DNA from: Caldifarciminota bacterium
GTDB lineage: Bacteria > Hydrothermota > Hydrothermia > LBFQ01 > DSFT01
DNA: 64,000 bases
Assembly (NCBI GenBank): GCA_025060695.1
Contig: JANXBH010000006.1
Coordinates: forward strand, 21,437-85,436
Direction: 5' to 3'
In this document: positions 1 to 8,437 of the stretch, piece after piece
Position numbering within the stretch: the first letter of the stretch is position 1
Layout of the letters: each line of letters opens with the position of its first letter
Notes under the pieces: generated by a model
What the model was told of the DNA's origin: nothing
Databases searched by the model: none
Seen by the model: only the letters and a program-made list of their open reading frames with translations
Program-made: the position numbers and the translations under genes

Positions 1-153
1 AACACTTGAACTAAAGAGGGTATCAGTTATTTTACCTGAAGTCAAGATTTGCTTTTGAACATATTGTCCTAATTCAAATTCGTAGTTATTATCTTTAGTT
101 TTACAAGCAAAAAATAAAGTAGAAGTAAGAATTAAGAAAATGTATCTTCTCAT
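1..153 (-). CDS. lipoprotein, N-terminal part (runs off left edge)
   Basis: Only the first 51 residues are inside the window. The start reads MRRYIFLILTSTLFFAC, a short lipoprotein signal with the lipobox ending at Cys17, followed by a charged stretch (KTKDNN). The protein is therefore probably anchored to a membrane by lipid. The start is fixed by a perfect Shine-Dalgarno, AAAGGAGGT, seven bases upstream, and that site overlaps the stop codon of the FadL-type gene just upstream. The pair looks like one transcript with translation re-initiating on the SD. Function cannot be told from this fragment. Confidence 0.85.
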   Translation of the reverse strand, partial: MRRYIFLILTSTLFFACKTKDNNYEFELGQYVQKQILTSGKITDTLFSSSV

Positions 154-159
154 AGTTCA

Positions 160-168
160 ACCTCCTTT
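160..168 (-). promoter_or_regulatory. strong Shine-Dalgarno of the edge lipoprotein
   Basis: On the minus strand this reads AAAGGAGGT and overlaps the TAA stop of the upstream FadL-type gene. Such strong sites are rare in this window, where most first genes lack an SD altogether. Confidence 0.8.
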
Positions 169-1552
169 AAAACCTGTAGTTTATACCAAAGCCAACTGCA
201 AACAATGAAAACTTATATTCACCCGGCAAATTATGGGATTTAAATGGATTATAATTTCCAGCAGGTATTTCTTTTTTAGGCAATATGAAATACTCTAAGT
301 TTACATCATAGGAAAAGTTATTGTATTGTCTACTAAATCCAGAAGTAAGCTGAATTTTATTTCCTGGGTCAGGAATAAGTGGGGTAAATGTAGAGTCGGG
401 AATTGGACTTTGGTCAAATGCAACACCAAACCTCATAAGTAAGTTTTGTCTTAATAAATATTCTAAACCTATACCAAATTTAAATGTGCTTTTCCAAGCT
501 TGAGTAAACTCTTCTTTTGATGGTAAGAATTTTCCGAGTATAGGATCACCTGTCTGATTTGCACTATCAATTTCAAGCTCAATTACATCAAAACTACTCC
601 AATTTTGATATTGAATAAAGCTGGAAATAGTTAGTCTTTCTATAACCTTATAACCTAATCCAAAGTCCAAAATCAATGGTAATTTAAATATCGCGCTACC
701 ATTAGCTTTTGAAGTAGATATGCCTCCAAGAAAGATTGGATTATTTGTTGCTTGATAATAATAATCACTCTTTGGCAAATATGCACTGGCTTCTATATTT
801 CCTTTCAAATTAGGATTTGAATTATATCTAATTGCTAAACCTGTAAGTATTTTACCTATTTCATACTTTATTCCAAGATTAGCAACAAATCCAAAACCAC
901 TACCATTTAATTTCACATCAATTGGTATTAGAGAATATGGATAACCCAAATCAGGAATGTTATCCCTATTAGCATCTAACATTGCAAAATTAACTCTTCT
1001 TAGTAATATAGAAGTTCTTGAAAAACCTAAAGATGCTCCAACAGAAAATTTATTAAATTTTCTTGAATAACCAAAAACTACATTTAATACCTCTACTGAA
1101 CTTTCATGATCTATTTCAGGAAAATTATCTTTTCCATCATCTCTATAACCTAATGGAAGTGAATATAAATCCCATTTTGCTCCAAGTCCGAATGGCACAT
1201 ATACGCCAAAAGCCAATATATTTTCCCTATATGGTAGAACAATACCAAAAGAAGGTATTATAAAACCTTGTTGAGAATTTATAGGATAATTCTTAAGAGA
1301 ATATGGTCCATCCATACCTACTATACCTGTTTTTGTTGTAGCTTCTCCAAGTGTCCCTACATAAATTCCATGTATACCAAATTGTTTCTTAGCGTCTGAA
1401 AGACCCGCGGGATTCCAATAAACAGCTGTCCAGTCGTTTACCAGTGCAACATATGAACCAGCCATACCCAGACCCTTTGAACCAACACCTGAAAGTGCAA
1501 AACCTCCAGCAAAAGATATAGTTGGAAGCATTATTAGAAGAATTTTTTTCAT
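167..1552 (-). CDS. outer membrane transport protein, OMPP1/FadL/TodX family
   Basis: A 461-residue beta-barrel protein that, by family, lets hydrophobic molecules such as long-chain fatty acids cross the outer membrane. Residues 1-15 are a short signal peptide ending SFA. The mature N-terminus GGFALSGVGSKGLGMAG and the VYWNPAGLS motif (about 44-52) are hallmarks of the family. Alternating hydrophobic strands fill the rest, and the protein ends in Phe (GINYRF), as expected for barrel insertion. It is first in a minus-strand unit with the downstream lipoprotein. ATG lies four bases after a CTTTAAACTTTT element. The substrate is not predictable from sequence. Confidence 0.9.
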   Translation of the reverse strand: MKKILLIMLPTISFAGGFALSGVGSKGLGMAGSYVALVNDWTAVYWNPAGLSDAKKQFGIHGIYVGTLGEATTKTGIVGMDGPYSLKNYPINSQQGFIIPSFGIVLPYRENILAFGVYVPFGLGAKWDLYSLPLGYRDDGKDNFPEIDHESSVEVLNVVFGYSRKFNKFSVGASLGFSRTSILLRRVNFAMLDANRDNIPDLGYPYSLIPIDVKLNGSGFGFVANLGIKYEIGKILTGLAIRYNSNPNLKGNIEASAYLPKSDYYYQATNNPIFLGGISTSKANGSAIFKLPLILDFGLGYKVIERLTISSFIQYQNWSSFDVIELEIDSANQTGDPILGKFLPSKEEFTQAWKSTFKFGIGLEYLLRQNLLMRFGVAFDQSPIPDSTFTPLIPDPGNKIQLTSGFSRQYNNFSYDVNLEYFILPKKEIPAGNYNPFKSHNLPGEYKFSLFAVGFGINYRF

Positions 1553-1556
1553 AATG

Positions 1557-1568
1557 AAAAGTTTAAAG
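1557..1568 (-). promoter_or_regulatory. leaderless-type promoter element of the FadL-type gene
   Basis: Minus strand CTTTAAACTTTT, four bases before the ATG. It is a variant of the window-wide CTTTAAAATTT element and is back-to-back with the SCO gene element. Confidence 0.6.
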
Positions 1569-1572
1569 CTGA

Positions 1573-1583
1573 CTTTAAAATTT
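1573..1583 (+). promoter_or_regulatory. leaderless-type promoter element of the SCO gene
   Basis: CTTTAAAATTT ending eight bases before the ATG at 1592. There is no SD and no recognisable -35 box. Confidence 0.65.
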
Positions 1584-1591
1584 TTTAATAT

Positions 1592-2374
1592 ATGTTCTTA
1601 ACTTTTGTATTGAACTTTCCGAGTAATATTAAGCCCGTTGAAATAGAGAATGTAGAACTTATTCCAAAGATAGGAAACAAAATTGAAGATATATATTTTT
1701 ACGACCAAACTGGGAAAAGATTTAGTTTTTCAGAGCTTACAAAAGATAGTATACCTATATTGTTAATACCAGTATACTATACATGTGAAGTTGTTTGTAA
1801 TAATACACTACTTTATACAATTGAGCAGCTTAAAAAGCTAAATGATTTAAAGATAGGAAAAGACTATAAACTAATAGCATTTTCTTTTGATTACAATAAT
1901 ACCATCTTAGATGCAACGAATAAATTTAAATACTGCAAAGTTATAGGAGGAAATGATGAAAATTGCAAGTTCTTAGTTTCAGATAGTTTGAATGTAGAAA
2001 AACTCTTAAGCGGTATAGGTTTTAAACTAAAAAGGTTAAAAAATGGTGAGATAGTTCATCCCGTAAGTATTATTGTTTTAACACCAAGTGGTAAAATTAG
2101 TAGATATTTATTAGGATTAAGTTTTTTAGGCAAAGATATTAGACTTGCAATATGGGAAGCACAATTAGAAAAGATTGAAAGCATTACGGATATAGGTAAA
2201 TCTGCAATCTTGTTCTGTTTTCATTATGATCCAAAGGGTGGAAAATATGCATTCAATTTTGCAAAAATTGCAGGTATTATTGGCATTTTAACGCTCGCAT
2301 CTATATTCGCTTATATATTTTTAACCCCTACAAAAAAAGAAAAAATACAAGCTATAAACAAGGAAGAACACTAA
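1592..2374 (+). CDS. SCO1/SenC/PrrC-type copper chaperone, C-terminally membrane anchored
   Basis: Thioredoxin-fold protein of the SCO family, which delivers copper or handles thiols for cytochrome oxidase assembly. The metal ligands are visible: Cys65 and Cys69 in CEVVC and a conserved His156 in GEIVHPVS. A hydrophobic segment at about 224-245 anchors the C-terminus, an arrangement found in some bacterial SCO proteins. The N-terminus is only MFLTFVLNF before a polar region, so the export signal is very short. An in-frame stop two codons upstream excludes a longer form. No oxidase genes are in the window. It is a single-gene transcript. Confidence 0.85.
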   Translation: MFLTFVLNFPSNIKPVEIENVELIPKIGNKIEDIYFYDQTGKRFSFSELTKDSIPILLIPVYYTCEVVCNNTLLYTIEQLKKLNDLKIGKDYKLIAFSFDYNNTILDATNKFKYCKVIGGNDENCKFLVSDSLNVEKLLSGIGFKLKRLKNGEIVHPVSIIVLTPSGKISRYLLGLSFLGKDIRLAIWEAQLEKIESITDIGKSAILFCFHYDPKGGKYAFNFAKIAGIIGILTLASIFAYIFLTPTKKEKIQAINKEEH

Positions 2375-2426
2375 AGGAAAGTCTAATTTCAGTATACACA
2401 TTAAGGACTTGCGTGGAAATTATGAT

Positions 2427-2458
2427 AATGATACATCAATTTTCTTGGTGATATCATT
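2427..2458 (+). terminator. possible terminator hairpin after the SCO gene
   Basis: AATGATA (2427-2433) pairs with TATCATT (2452-2458). A further TCA/TGA pairing lies inside and a T-run follows. The stem is AT-rich and weak, so this is tentative. Confidence 0.3.
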
Positions 2459-2521
2459 TTTCACAAGAAATTAACAATGCACACAGATATGGAAAATTAC
2501 TAATATTTAACCTAATGTTAA

Positions 2522-2698
2522 ATTCTAAGAACCACACAAAAAGATAGTAAAATACTTTCTTCATTATTTGATTTAGGTAGTAAATTTGGTCTTGTAAATT
2601 CGGATTCTTCGGTTGGACCTAAACATTTAAAACATTAAAGATTTCCTGAGGAAATAGATATAGAGTAGACCTTAATAAGGAACTTTTATGGAAAAATT
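2522..2698 (+). pseudogene. decayed coding remnant of unknown family
   Basis: The 323-base gap between the SCO gene and pyk is the longest in the left part of the window. One plus-strand frame gives 38 coherent codons (including QKDSKILSSLFDLGSKFG and VNSDSSVGPKHLKH), then TAA. It continues as RFPEEIDIE, TAG, TLIRNFYGKI. The mixed-composition peptide with two in-frame stops resembles a dying gene more than random AT-rich spacer. I do not recognise the family; a transposase or small accessory gene is possible. A near-perfect palindrome (TTTCC-TGA-GGAAA) lies at about 2641-2655. Confidence 0.35.
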
Positions 2699-4113
2699 TA
2701 GTGAATATCAGTTAAGTGTATTAAATTAGTATTACCGAGGACTTTTAGAGGAAGACCTGCAATTATAACAACTTTTGATGGTTCCTTTACTATTTTTAAT
2801 TCCTTTAACTTTAATCTTGATAAGCTTACCATTTCTTCAAATGTCCCTGCCATTTCAGAAACTATTGGTATAACATTCCAACTTAATACCAATTGATTTG
2901 CTACAAACTCGTTAGGCGTAATAGCAACTACAGGAACTATTGGTCTAAATTTTGCGACTCTTCTTGCAGTATCACCTGAAAATGTAAAAGCTATAATAGC
3001 TTTAGCATTTGCAAGCTTAGATAGCTCATACGCAGCAAATGCAACTGCATCGTTTATATCAATGTTAGCTTGCTGTGATAATCTAAATGGTGGTTTTGTG
3101 TAGTCCATAGAGTTTTCTACTTTCTTAATAATTCTATCCATAAGGGATACTGTCTCTACTGGATATTTTCCAATTGCAGTCTCGCCAGATAACATCAATG
3201 CATCAGAACCATCCAACACTGCATTTGCAACGTCCGTCACTTCAGCTCTTGTAGGATTAGGATTATTAATCATAGATTCTAACATCTGCGTAGCAGTAAT
3301 TACTGGCTTTCCTCTTTGTATACAGATTTTTATGAACCTCTTTTGAATTATTGGTAATTCTTCTATAGGAAATTCAATACCTAAATCTCCCCTTGCTATC
3401 ATTATACCATCAGCAACATTTACTATTTCCTCAATTCTTAGAACAGCAGAAGGTTTTTCTATTTTTGCTATAATCTTTGATAAGGAACCAAATCTCCTTA
3501 AGTAGTACCTTACAAGTTCTATATCAGACGGTCTTTGAACAAATGAAACTGCAATAAAATCAAAACCAAACTCAAGACCTTTCTTAATATCTTCTAAGTC
3601 CTTTTCTGTCAACGCAGAAACATCTATTTCCTTAAATGGAAGATTTATTCCCTTATTGGAAGATATCTCTCCACCTTTTATAACTCTTGTAATAAGCTCA
3701 TTATCTCTTACCTCTTCAACCCTCAAGATTATATTACCCTCTGAAAGAAGTATGATATCATTTTTATACACGTAATTTATAATCTCTTTGAAATTAACCG
3801 AAACTATTTCTTCATTTCCTTCAACTTCTTCTGTAGTTAAAATAAATCTTTGATTATCTTTTAAAATTACTTTGCCATTCTTCAATTTACCTATTCTAAT
3901 TTTTGGTCCTGCCAAATCTTGCAAGAAAGCAATTCTGATTCCAAGCTTTTTTGAGATATCCCTCACCATTCTTGCATTTTGAATATGCTCTTCAGGTATT
4001 CCATGACTGAAATTAAATCTAAATATGTTTACTCCAGATTTTATCAGACTTTCAACGACTTCTTCATTTTTACAGGATGGTCCAAATGTAGCTATAATTT
4101 TCGTCTTTCTCAA
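2698..4113 (-). CDS. pyk: pyruvate kinase
   Basis: Catalyses phosphoenolpyruvate plus ADP to pyruvate plus ATP, the last step of glycolysis, in the cytoplasm. The 471 residues match the family. Visible signatures are FNFSHG (about 33-38), DLAGPKIRIG (66-75), MIARGDLGIE (238-247, Mg and substrate binding) and TATQMLESM (273-281). A complete C-terminal domain follows. The start codon is TTG, giving MRKTKIIATFGPS, and it sits six bases after a CTTTAAAATTT element. It is a single-gene unit, divergent from the heptosyltransferase gene. Confidence 0.97.
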   Translation of the reverse strand: MRKTKIIATFGPSCKNEEVVESLIKSGVNIFRFNFSHGIPEEHIQNARMVRDISKKLGIRIAFLQDLAGPKIRIGKLKNGKVILKDNQRFILTTEEVEGNEEIVSVNFKEIINYVYKNDIILLSEGNIILRVEEVRDNELITRVIKGGEISSNKGINLPFKEIDVSALTEKDLEDIKKGLEFGFDFIAVSFVQRPSDIELVRYYLRRFGSLSKIIAKIEKPSAVLRIEEIVNVADGIMIARGDLGIEFPIEELPIIQKRFIKICIQRGKPVITATQMLESMINNPNPTRAEVTDVANAVLDGSDALMLSGETAIGKYPVETVSLMDRIIKKVENSMDYTKPPFRLSQQANIDINDAVAFAAYELSKLANAKAIIAFTFSGDTARRVAKFRPIVPVVAITPNEFVANQLVLSWNVIPIVSEMAGTFEEMVSLSRLKLKELKIVKEPSKVVIIAGLPLKVLGNTNLIHLTDIH

Positions 4114-4119
4114 TCTATA

Positions 4120-4130
4120 AAATTTTAAAG
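4120..4130 (-). promoter_or_regulatory. leaderless-type promoter element of pyk
   Basis: Minus strand CTTTAAAATTT, six bases before a TTG start. No SD is present. Confidence 0.65.
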
Positions 4131-4150
4131 TTAAGGAAAATATGTGGTTT

Positions 4151-4163
4151 TGCTATAAAATTT
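4151..4163 (+). promoter_or_regulatory. extended -10-like element of the heptosyltransferase gene
   Basis: TGCTATAAAATTT, i.e. a TATAAAATTT box preceded by TG at the extended -10 position. It ends six bases before a TTG start at 4170. Confidence 0.65.
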
Positions 4164-4169
4164 CTGAGT

Positions 4170-5159
4170 TTGAAAATATTAATTAGATTCCCAAATTGGT
4201 TAGGAGATATTATTATGTCAAAGGGTTTTTTTGATAAACTAAGAAAAATATTCAAAGGTGCAAAATTATATTCTATTGTAAAGGAAGAAATTTCAGAAGT
4301 ACTAATGCTTTTTGACAATTTTGAAAGAATATACAAATTTTCCAAAGTTAAGTATAACTCAGCGATTGGTATTTATGAATTTTCTAAGCTTATTAAAGAT
4401 AACTACGATTTGTTTTTTAGTTTGCCCGATTCATTTTCAAGTGCTTTATTAGGTTTTTTTTCAGGAGCAAGAGAAAGAATAGGATATAGCGGTCAACTTA
4501 GGGATTTTTTGCTTACAAGAGTTTATAAAAAACCAAAGAATTTACATAGAGTTGAAGAATATTGCTTCTTGTTAAAGGATTTTGATAGTGAGGTATTAAG
4601 TAATATAAAGGTAAATTTGGATATTGAGCCAAGTAGGGAATTATTGAATATAAATGCAAGATATAAAATAGCAGTAAATATAAACTCAGAGGCACAAAGC
4701 AGAAGAATGTCTATTTCAAAATGGGCAAGGATTATTGAAAGAATTTTAAAAGAAACTGATAGTTATATTATATTAACAGGTTCAAAGAAGGACATAAATA
4801 GAGTAAATTGGCTTATAGAAACTTTAGAAGACAATAAAAGAATTTTAAATTTTACAGGAAAAACCAACTTAATAACTTTATCTTCTATAATAAAGTCTTG
4901 TAATTTAATGTTATCAGCTGACTCCGGTCCAGCACACCTTGCAAATGCCTTAGGGATAAAGACTGTTGTGTTATTTGGTGCTGGAGATGAAAGAAATACC
5001 GCTCCATACAATAAGGAAATTTTAAGAATAGTAAGAATAAATTTAGATTGCTCTCCTTGCTTGAAAAATACCTGTAAATACAAAGTTCCTATATGTCTTG
5101 AAAATATTGAGGAAGAAACTATAGTAAATGCTGTTTTTAAATTTTTAGAAAAGGACTAA
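4170..5159 (+). CDS. glycosyltransferase family 9 (ADP-heptose:LPS heptosyltransferase-like)
   Basis: Member of the WaaC/WaaF group that adds heptose to the inner core of lipopolysaccharide at the cytoplasmic face of the inner membrane. Signs are the N-terminal FPNWLGDIIMSKGFF (residues 7-21, the usual heptosyltransferase start) and the donor-binding DSGPAHLANALG (251-262) with VVLFG after it. The 329-residue length fits. A Cys-rich tail (about 291-308, four Cys) is typical of the family. The start is TTG. The gene stands alone, without other LPS genes nearby, so which heptose it adds is open. Confidence 0.85.
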   Translation: MKILIRFPNWLGDIIMSKGFFDKLRKIFKGAKLYSIVKEEISEVLMLFDNFERIYKFSKVKYNSAIGIYEFSKLIKDNYDLFFSLPDSFSSALLGFFSGARERIGYSGQLRDFLLTRVYKKPKNLHRVEEYCFLLKDFDSEVLSNIKVNLDIEPSRELLNINARYKIAVNINSEAQSRRMSISKWARIIERILKETDSYIILTGSKKDINRVNWLIETLEDNKRILNFTGKTNLITLSSIIKSCNLMLSADSGPAHLANALGIKTVVLFGAGDERNTAPYNKEILRIVRINLDCSPCLKNTCKYKVPICLENIEEETIVNAVFKFLEKD

Positions 5160-6608
5160 TTATTGTCCTTGACCTAAACTATATACCCTTTTATCTCCTA
5201 TGTAATATAAATTTTCTATCTTTATCCAATTTAAACCCTTTGCTTCTATTCTTTCTAAAAGTTCTCTAATGTCCTTATGAGTAATACTACTATCAGATTC
5301 AAATCTACAACGCCAGTGGTCAGTTAATAAAGTCTCAGTAATTTCACTTGGATATACCTTCTGTCCCCTATTAGTTATCATAATAAGTTTTAGTTTTTCT
5401 GTTTGTACTTCTTCTAAAAGCTTTCCAATTTCATGAGGTTTTAATCTTCTTTCATCTAAGAAGACATCAACTCCTCTAAGTGTAAGTATAGCATCCCTTA
5501 CATTCCTTGTTTCTTTTATTTTTATCTTAATTAGTGGGTATTTTGCAGGTTTTAAGACTTTCGGTTCTTCCCCAATTCTTTCAACTATTGCACTTGCAAA
5601 TTCTTTAGTCCCAACTTGCTTATAGTCAGTTATTCCATTTTCCTTTAGAACTCTTGCTATATCGTAAGTGACTATCTTGTCTTCTAATGTTTTTAACCAA
5701 GCATTTTCTATTTTCTGGGCAATATCTCCTTGACCAATATGCACAAGCATCATAACTGCTGCATTCAATAGTCCTGAAGGATTTGCCATATTTAAGCCTG
5801 CATACTTTGGAGCTGAACCATGTATGGCTTCAAACATTGCATATTCATCACCAATATTTGCGCTTCCTGCAAGACCTATTGAACCCGCTATTTCAGCTAC
5901 AACATCCGAAGCAATGTCACCATAAAGATTAGGTAAAACTACTACTTCAAAAATCTCTGGACTATTTGCAAGTTTTGCCATACCTATGTCTATTATCCAA
6001 TGGTCCTTTTGAATATCTGGATATTCCTGACCTATTTCTTCAAATATTTTATGAAATAAGCCATCAGTGATTTTTAGAATATTATCTTTTGTCATACAAG
6101 TTACTTTAGTTCTTCCTGTTGCTCTTGCATATTCAAATGCAAATCTAATAATCTTTTCAGTGCCGGGAATCGAAATTAACTTAAGTGCCATAGTCATTTC
6201 AGAAGTTTGTTGATATTCAATAGAACCGTACAAGTCTTCTTCGTTTTCTCTTACTATTACTAAGTTCATATTTGGACTTCTACAAGGGATAATTGGGTGA
6301 TAACTTCTAACAGGTCTTAAATTAGCATATAGTCCAAGAGTTTTTCTAATTGTTACATTTATACTTTTATATCCACCTCCCTGTGGAGTAGTAATAGGGG
6401 CTTTTAGTAATATTTTGTTTTTCTTTATAGTTTCCCAAGCAGTATCGGGTATTCCACTTGTATTACCACTTAAATAAACTTTCTCTCCAACCTCAATTTC
6501 ATCTATTTCAACTCTTGCACCCGCTGAAAAGAGCACATTTAAGACCGCATCCATTATCTCAGGTCCTATTCCATCTCCTCTTGCAACTGTTATTCTTGCT
6601 TTTTCCAT
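5160..6608 (-). CDS. icd: isocitrate dehydrogenase, Thermus-type with C-terminal extension
   Basis: Oxidatively decarboxylates isocitrate to 2-oxoglutarate, probably with NADP. Residues 1 to about 340 form the isocitrate/isopropylmalate dehydrogenase fold: ARGDGIGPEIM (9-19), a catalytic stretch around VIVRENEEDLYGS, NLYGDIASD and the cofactor segment AIHGSAPKYAG. About 140 further residues follow, as in the long IDH of Thermus, whose tail forms a separate domain. It is a single-gene unit, divergent from the TPM-domain gene, with ATG seven bases after a TATAAAATTT box. Confidence 0.92.
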   Translation of the reverse strand: MEKARITVARGDGIGPEIMDAVLNVLFSAGARVEIDEIEVGEKVYLSGNTSGIPDTAWETIKKNKILLKAPITTPQGGGYKSINVTIRKTLGLYANLRPVRSYHPIIPCRSPNMNLVIVRENEEDLYGSIEYQQTSEMTMALKLISIPGTEKIIRFAFEYARATGRTKVTCMTKDNILKITDGLFHKIFEEIGQEYPDIQKDHWIIDIGMAKLANSPEIFEVVVLPNLYGDIASDVVAEIAGSIGLAGSANIGDEYAMFEAIHGSAPKYAGLNMANPSGLLNAAVMMLVHIGQGDIAQKIENAWLKTLEDKIVTYDIARVLKENGITDYKQVGTKEFASAIVERIGEEPKVLKPAKYPLIKIKIKETRNVRDAILTLRGVDVFLDERRLKPHEIGKLLEEVQTEKLKLIMITNRGQKVYPSEITETLLTDHWRCRFESDSSITHKDIRELLERIEAKGLNWIKIENLYYIGDKRVYSLGQGQ

Positions 6609-6615
6609 AATTTCG

Positions 6616-6627
6616 AAATTTTATAGC
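6616..6627 (-). promoter_or_regulatory. leaderless-type promoter element of icd
   Basis: Minus strand GCTATAAAATTT, seven bases before ATG. It faces away from the TPM gene element, which begins at the same point. Confidence 0.65.
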
Positions 6628-6637
6628 CTTAAAATTT
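6627..6637 (+). promoter_or_regulatory. leaderless-type promoter element of the TPM-domain gene
   Basis: CCTTAAAATTT, six bases before a GTG start at 6644. The whole divergent spacer is 35 bases. Confidence 0.65.
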
Positions 6638-6643
6638 TTTAAA

Positions 6644-7417
6644 GTGTTATTATATTTTATTATTTCCCAAGCTTTTCCAAAGCCAATAGGATTTGTTAAT
6701 GATTATGCAAATATTTTAAATGAGAATCAGAAAAGCGAACTAGAAAATCAATTAGTTAAATTAGAGAAAAATACAACTATAGAATTAGCTGTTGCTATTT
6801 TTGATTCAATTGGATATCCTATTGAGGAGTATGCCAATTTATTATTCGAAAAATGGGGAATAGGTAAGAAAGAAAAAGATAATGGAATTTTGATTGTTTT
6901 ATCTATAAAAGAAAAATCAGTTAGAATTGAAGTGGGTTATGGTCTTGAAGAAATTATAACTGATGGAATAGCGGGTGAGATTATTAGAAAATCAATGATT
7001 CCGTATTTTAAAGAAGGTAATTTTTACTTGGGTTTAAAAAGTGGAATAGAAGAAATAAGCAAAAAAGTTCAGAGTAATGGTATTGAAAGTGCTAATAAAG
7101 AAGAAAAACCAATAAATATCTTCTATGGGTTAATAATTATGTTCTTCGTTTCTATGTTTCTTGGATATATAGGAATAATTTTGGCTATATTTTTTTTCAT
7201 TGCTTTTTTACTATCCAAGTCCTTACATATATTGTTGCTCTCTTTAGGTTCTTTTATCGGGGCTATATTTGGTATTATATTTTTTAAAAATACTTTAGTA
7301 TTAGGTCGAGTAAGAAGTAGTAGATATTCTTTTGGAGGTGGATTTGGTAGTTCTGGTGGTTTTGGTGGATTTGGAGGTGGTTTATCAGGCGGAGGAGGAG
7401 CAACTGGAAAATGGTAA
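6644..7417 (+). CDS. TPM-domain (YgcG-type) membrane protein with glycine-rich tail
   Basis: A 257-residue protein of the TPM/YgcG family, which has been linked to photosystem II repair in plants and is poorly defined in bacteria. The GTG start gives MLLYFIISQA, a ten-residue hydrophobic leader, followed by the TPM domain (about 14-150: FVNDYANILNENQKSELE, WGIGKKEKDNGILIVLS, VEVGYGLEEIITDGIAGEII). Two or three membrane helices follow (about 160-218), then a Gly/Ser-rich end (SFGGGFGSSGGFGGFGGG). This order is standard for the family. A single-gene unit, directly upstream of the isomerase gene, which has its own promoter element. Confidence 0.88.
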   Translation: MLLYFIISQAFPKPIGFVNDYANILNENQKSELENQLVKLEKNTTIELAVAIFDSIGYPIEEYANLLFEKWGIGKKEKDNGILIVLSIKEKSVRIEVGYGLEEIITDGIAGEIIRKSMIPYFKEGNFYLGLKSGIEEISKKVQSNGIESANKEEKPINIFYGLIIMFFVSMFLGYIGIILAIFFFIAFLLSKSLHILLLSLGSFIGAIFGIIFFKNTLVLGRVRSSRYSFGGGFGSSGGFGGFGGGLSGGGGATGKW

Positions 7418-7425
7418 TTATAGGA

Positions 7426-7436
7426 CCTTAAAATTT
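7426..7436 (+). promoter_or_regulatory. leaderless-type promoter element of the SIS isomerase gene
   Basis: CCTTAAAATTT, seven bases before ATG at 7444 and just after the TPM gene stop. Confidence 0.65.
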
Positions 7437-7443
7437 TTAAACT

Positions 7444-8418
7444 ATGATTGAAATTATTAGAAGTATTCCAAAACAATTAAAGGAATCTTTTGAATTTCCC
7501 ACTTATAAAGTAGAGGGTCATATTAAAAAAATAGGAATATGTGGTATGGGAGGTTCGGGTATAGTAGGTGATATAGTAAAAGGTTTAATAGGAGATAAAA
7601 TAATAATTGAAGTAGTAAAGGACTATCATATTCCATCATACTTAGATGCTAACAGTTTGGTATTTATTATAAGCTATTCTGGAAACACTGAAGAAACTAT
7701 TAGTGCATTCGAAAGTGCTTTTAAAAATGGATGTAGGATTATAATAATTACAAGTGGTGGAAAGTTAAAAGAAATTGCAGAAAAATATGAAATACCGTTA
7801 ATTCTAATTCCAAAGGGTTATCCACCAAGAGGAGCCATTGGATATATGTTAGGTAGTGTTCTACTAAATCTTGAGAAAAATGGAATAGTTCAAATTTCAA
7901 GAGAACTAAAGGAGAGTATTGAGTTTCTGGATAAACTAACTAAAGAATTTGAAAGTCATTCATCTATTGCTTTTGAAATTGCAAGCAAATTATATCTAAG
8001 ACTTCCAATAATATATTCAACTAAAAGGACATATCACATTGCATATAGATGGCAAACTCAAATAAACGAAAATGCGAAAAGTTTTTGTCATATAAATGTT
8101 TTACCTGAAATGAACCACAATGAAATAAATGGAATAAAAAATCCACAATCAATTATCTCAAGAAGTTGGCTTATATTTATATACGATGAAAGCGATGATG
8201 AAAGAATAAAAAGAAGAATAGAAATTACATCAGAAATATTAAAAGATAGTGTAATGGGTGTAAGTACGATTAAAGGAAAAGGTGAAACTTACTTACATAA
8301 AATGCTATATTTAATCATTTTGGGTGATTATGTTAGCTATTTTTTAGCAAGAATGTATAATGAAGACCCGTATTCAATACCAAGAATTGAAGAATTAAAG
8401 ACAAGAATGAAATTTTAG
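7444..8418 (+). CDS. bifunctional phosphoglucose/phosphomannose isomerase (SIS domain)
   Basis: A 324-residue enzyme that by family interconverts glucose-6-phosphate or mannose-6-phosphate with fructose-6-phosphate. The SIS phosphosugar fold shows in ICGMGGSGIVGDIV (about 32-45) and the phosphate loop IISYSGNTEETI (75-86). The C-terminal half carries INENAKSFCHINVLPEMNHNE, typical of the bifunctional PGI/PMI family found in archaea and some thermophilic bacteria. No other phosphoglucose isomerase is in the window, so this may be the glycolytic enzyme. Single-gene unit with its own element. Confidence 0.88.
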   Translation: MIEIIRSIPKQLKESFEFPTYKVEGHIKKIGICGMGGSGIVGDIVKGLIGDKIIIEVVKDYHIPSYLDANSLVFIISYSGNTEETISAFESAFKNGCRIIIITSGGKLKEIAEKYEIPLILIPKGYPPRGAIGYMLGSVLLNLEKNGIVQISRELKESIEFLDKLTKEFESHSSIAFEIASKLYLRLPIIYSTKRTYHIAYRWQTQINENAKSFCHINVLPEMNHNEINGIKNPQSIISRSWLIFIYDESDDERIKRRIEITSEILKDSVMGVSTIKGKGETYLHKMLYLIILGDYVSYFLARMYNEDPYSIPRIEELKTRMKF

Positions 8419-8421
8419 ATA

Positions 8422-8432
8422 CTTTAAAATTT
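8422..8432 (+). promoter_or_regulatory. leaderless-type promoter element of nuoD
   Basis: CTTTAAAATTT, five bases before ATG at 8438, starting three bases after the isomerase stop. Confidence 0.65.
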
Positions 8433-8437
8433 TCCAA

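Noticed and set aside
7123-7476. Proline-rich open frame on the minus strand
   Set aside because: It is the antisense shadow of the glycine-rich end of the TPM protein and has no start signal.
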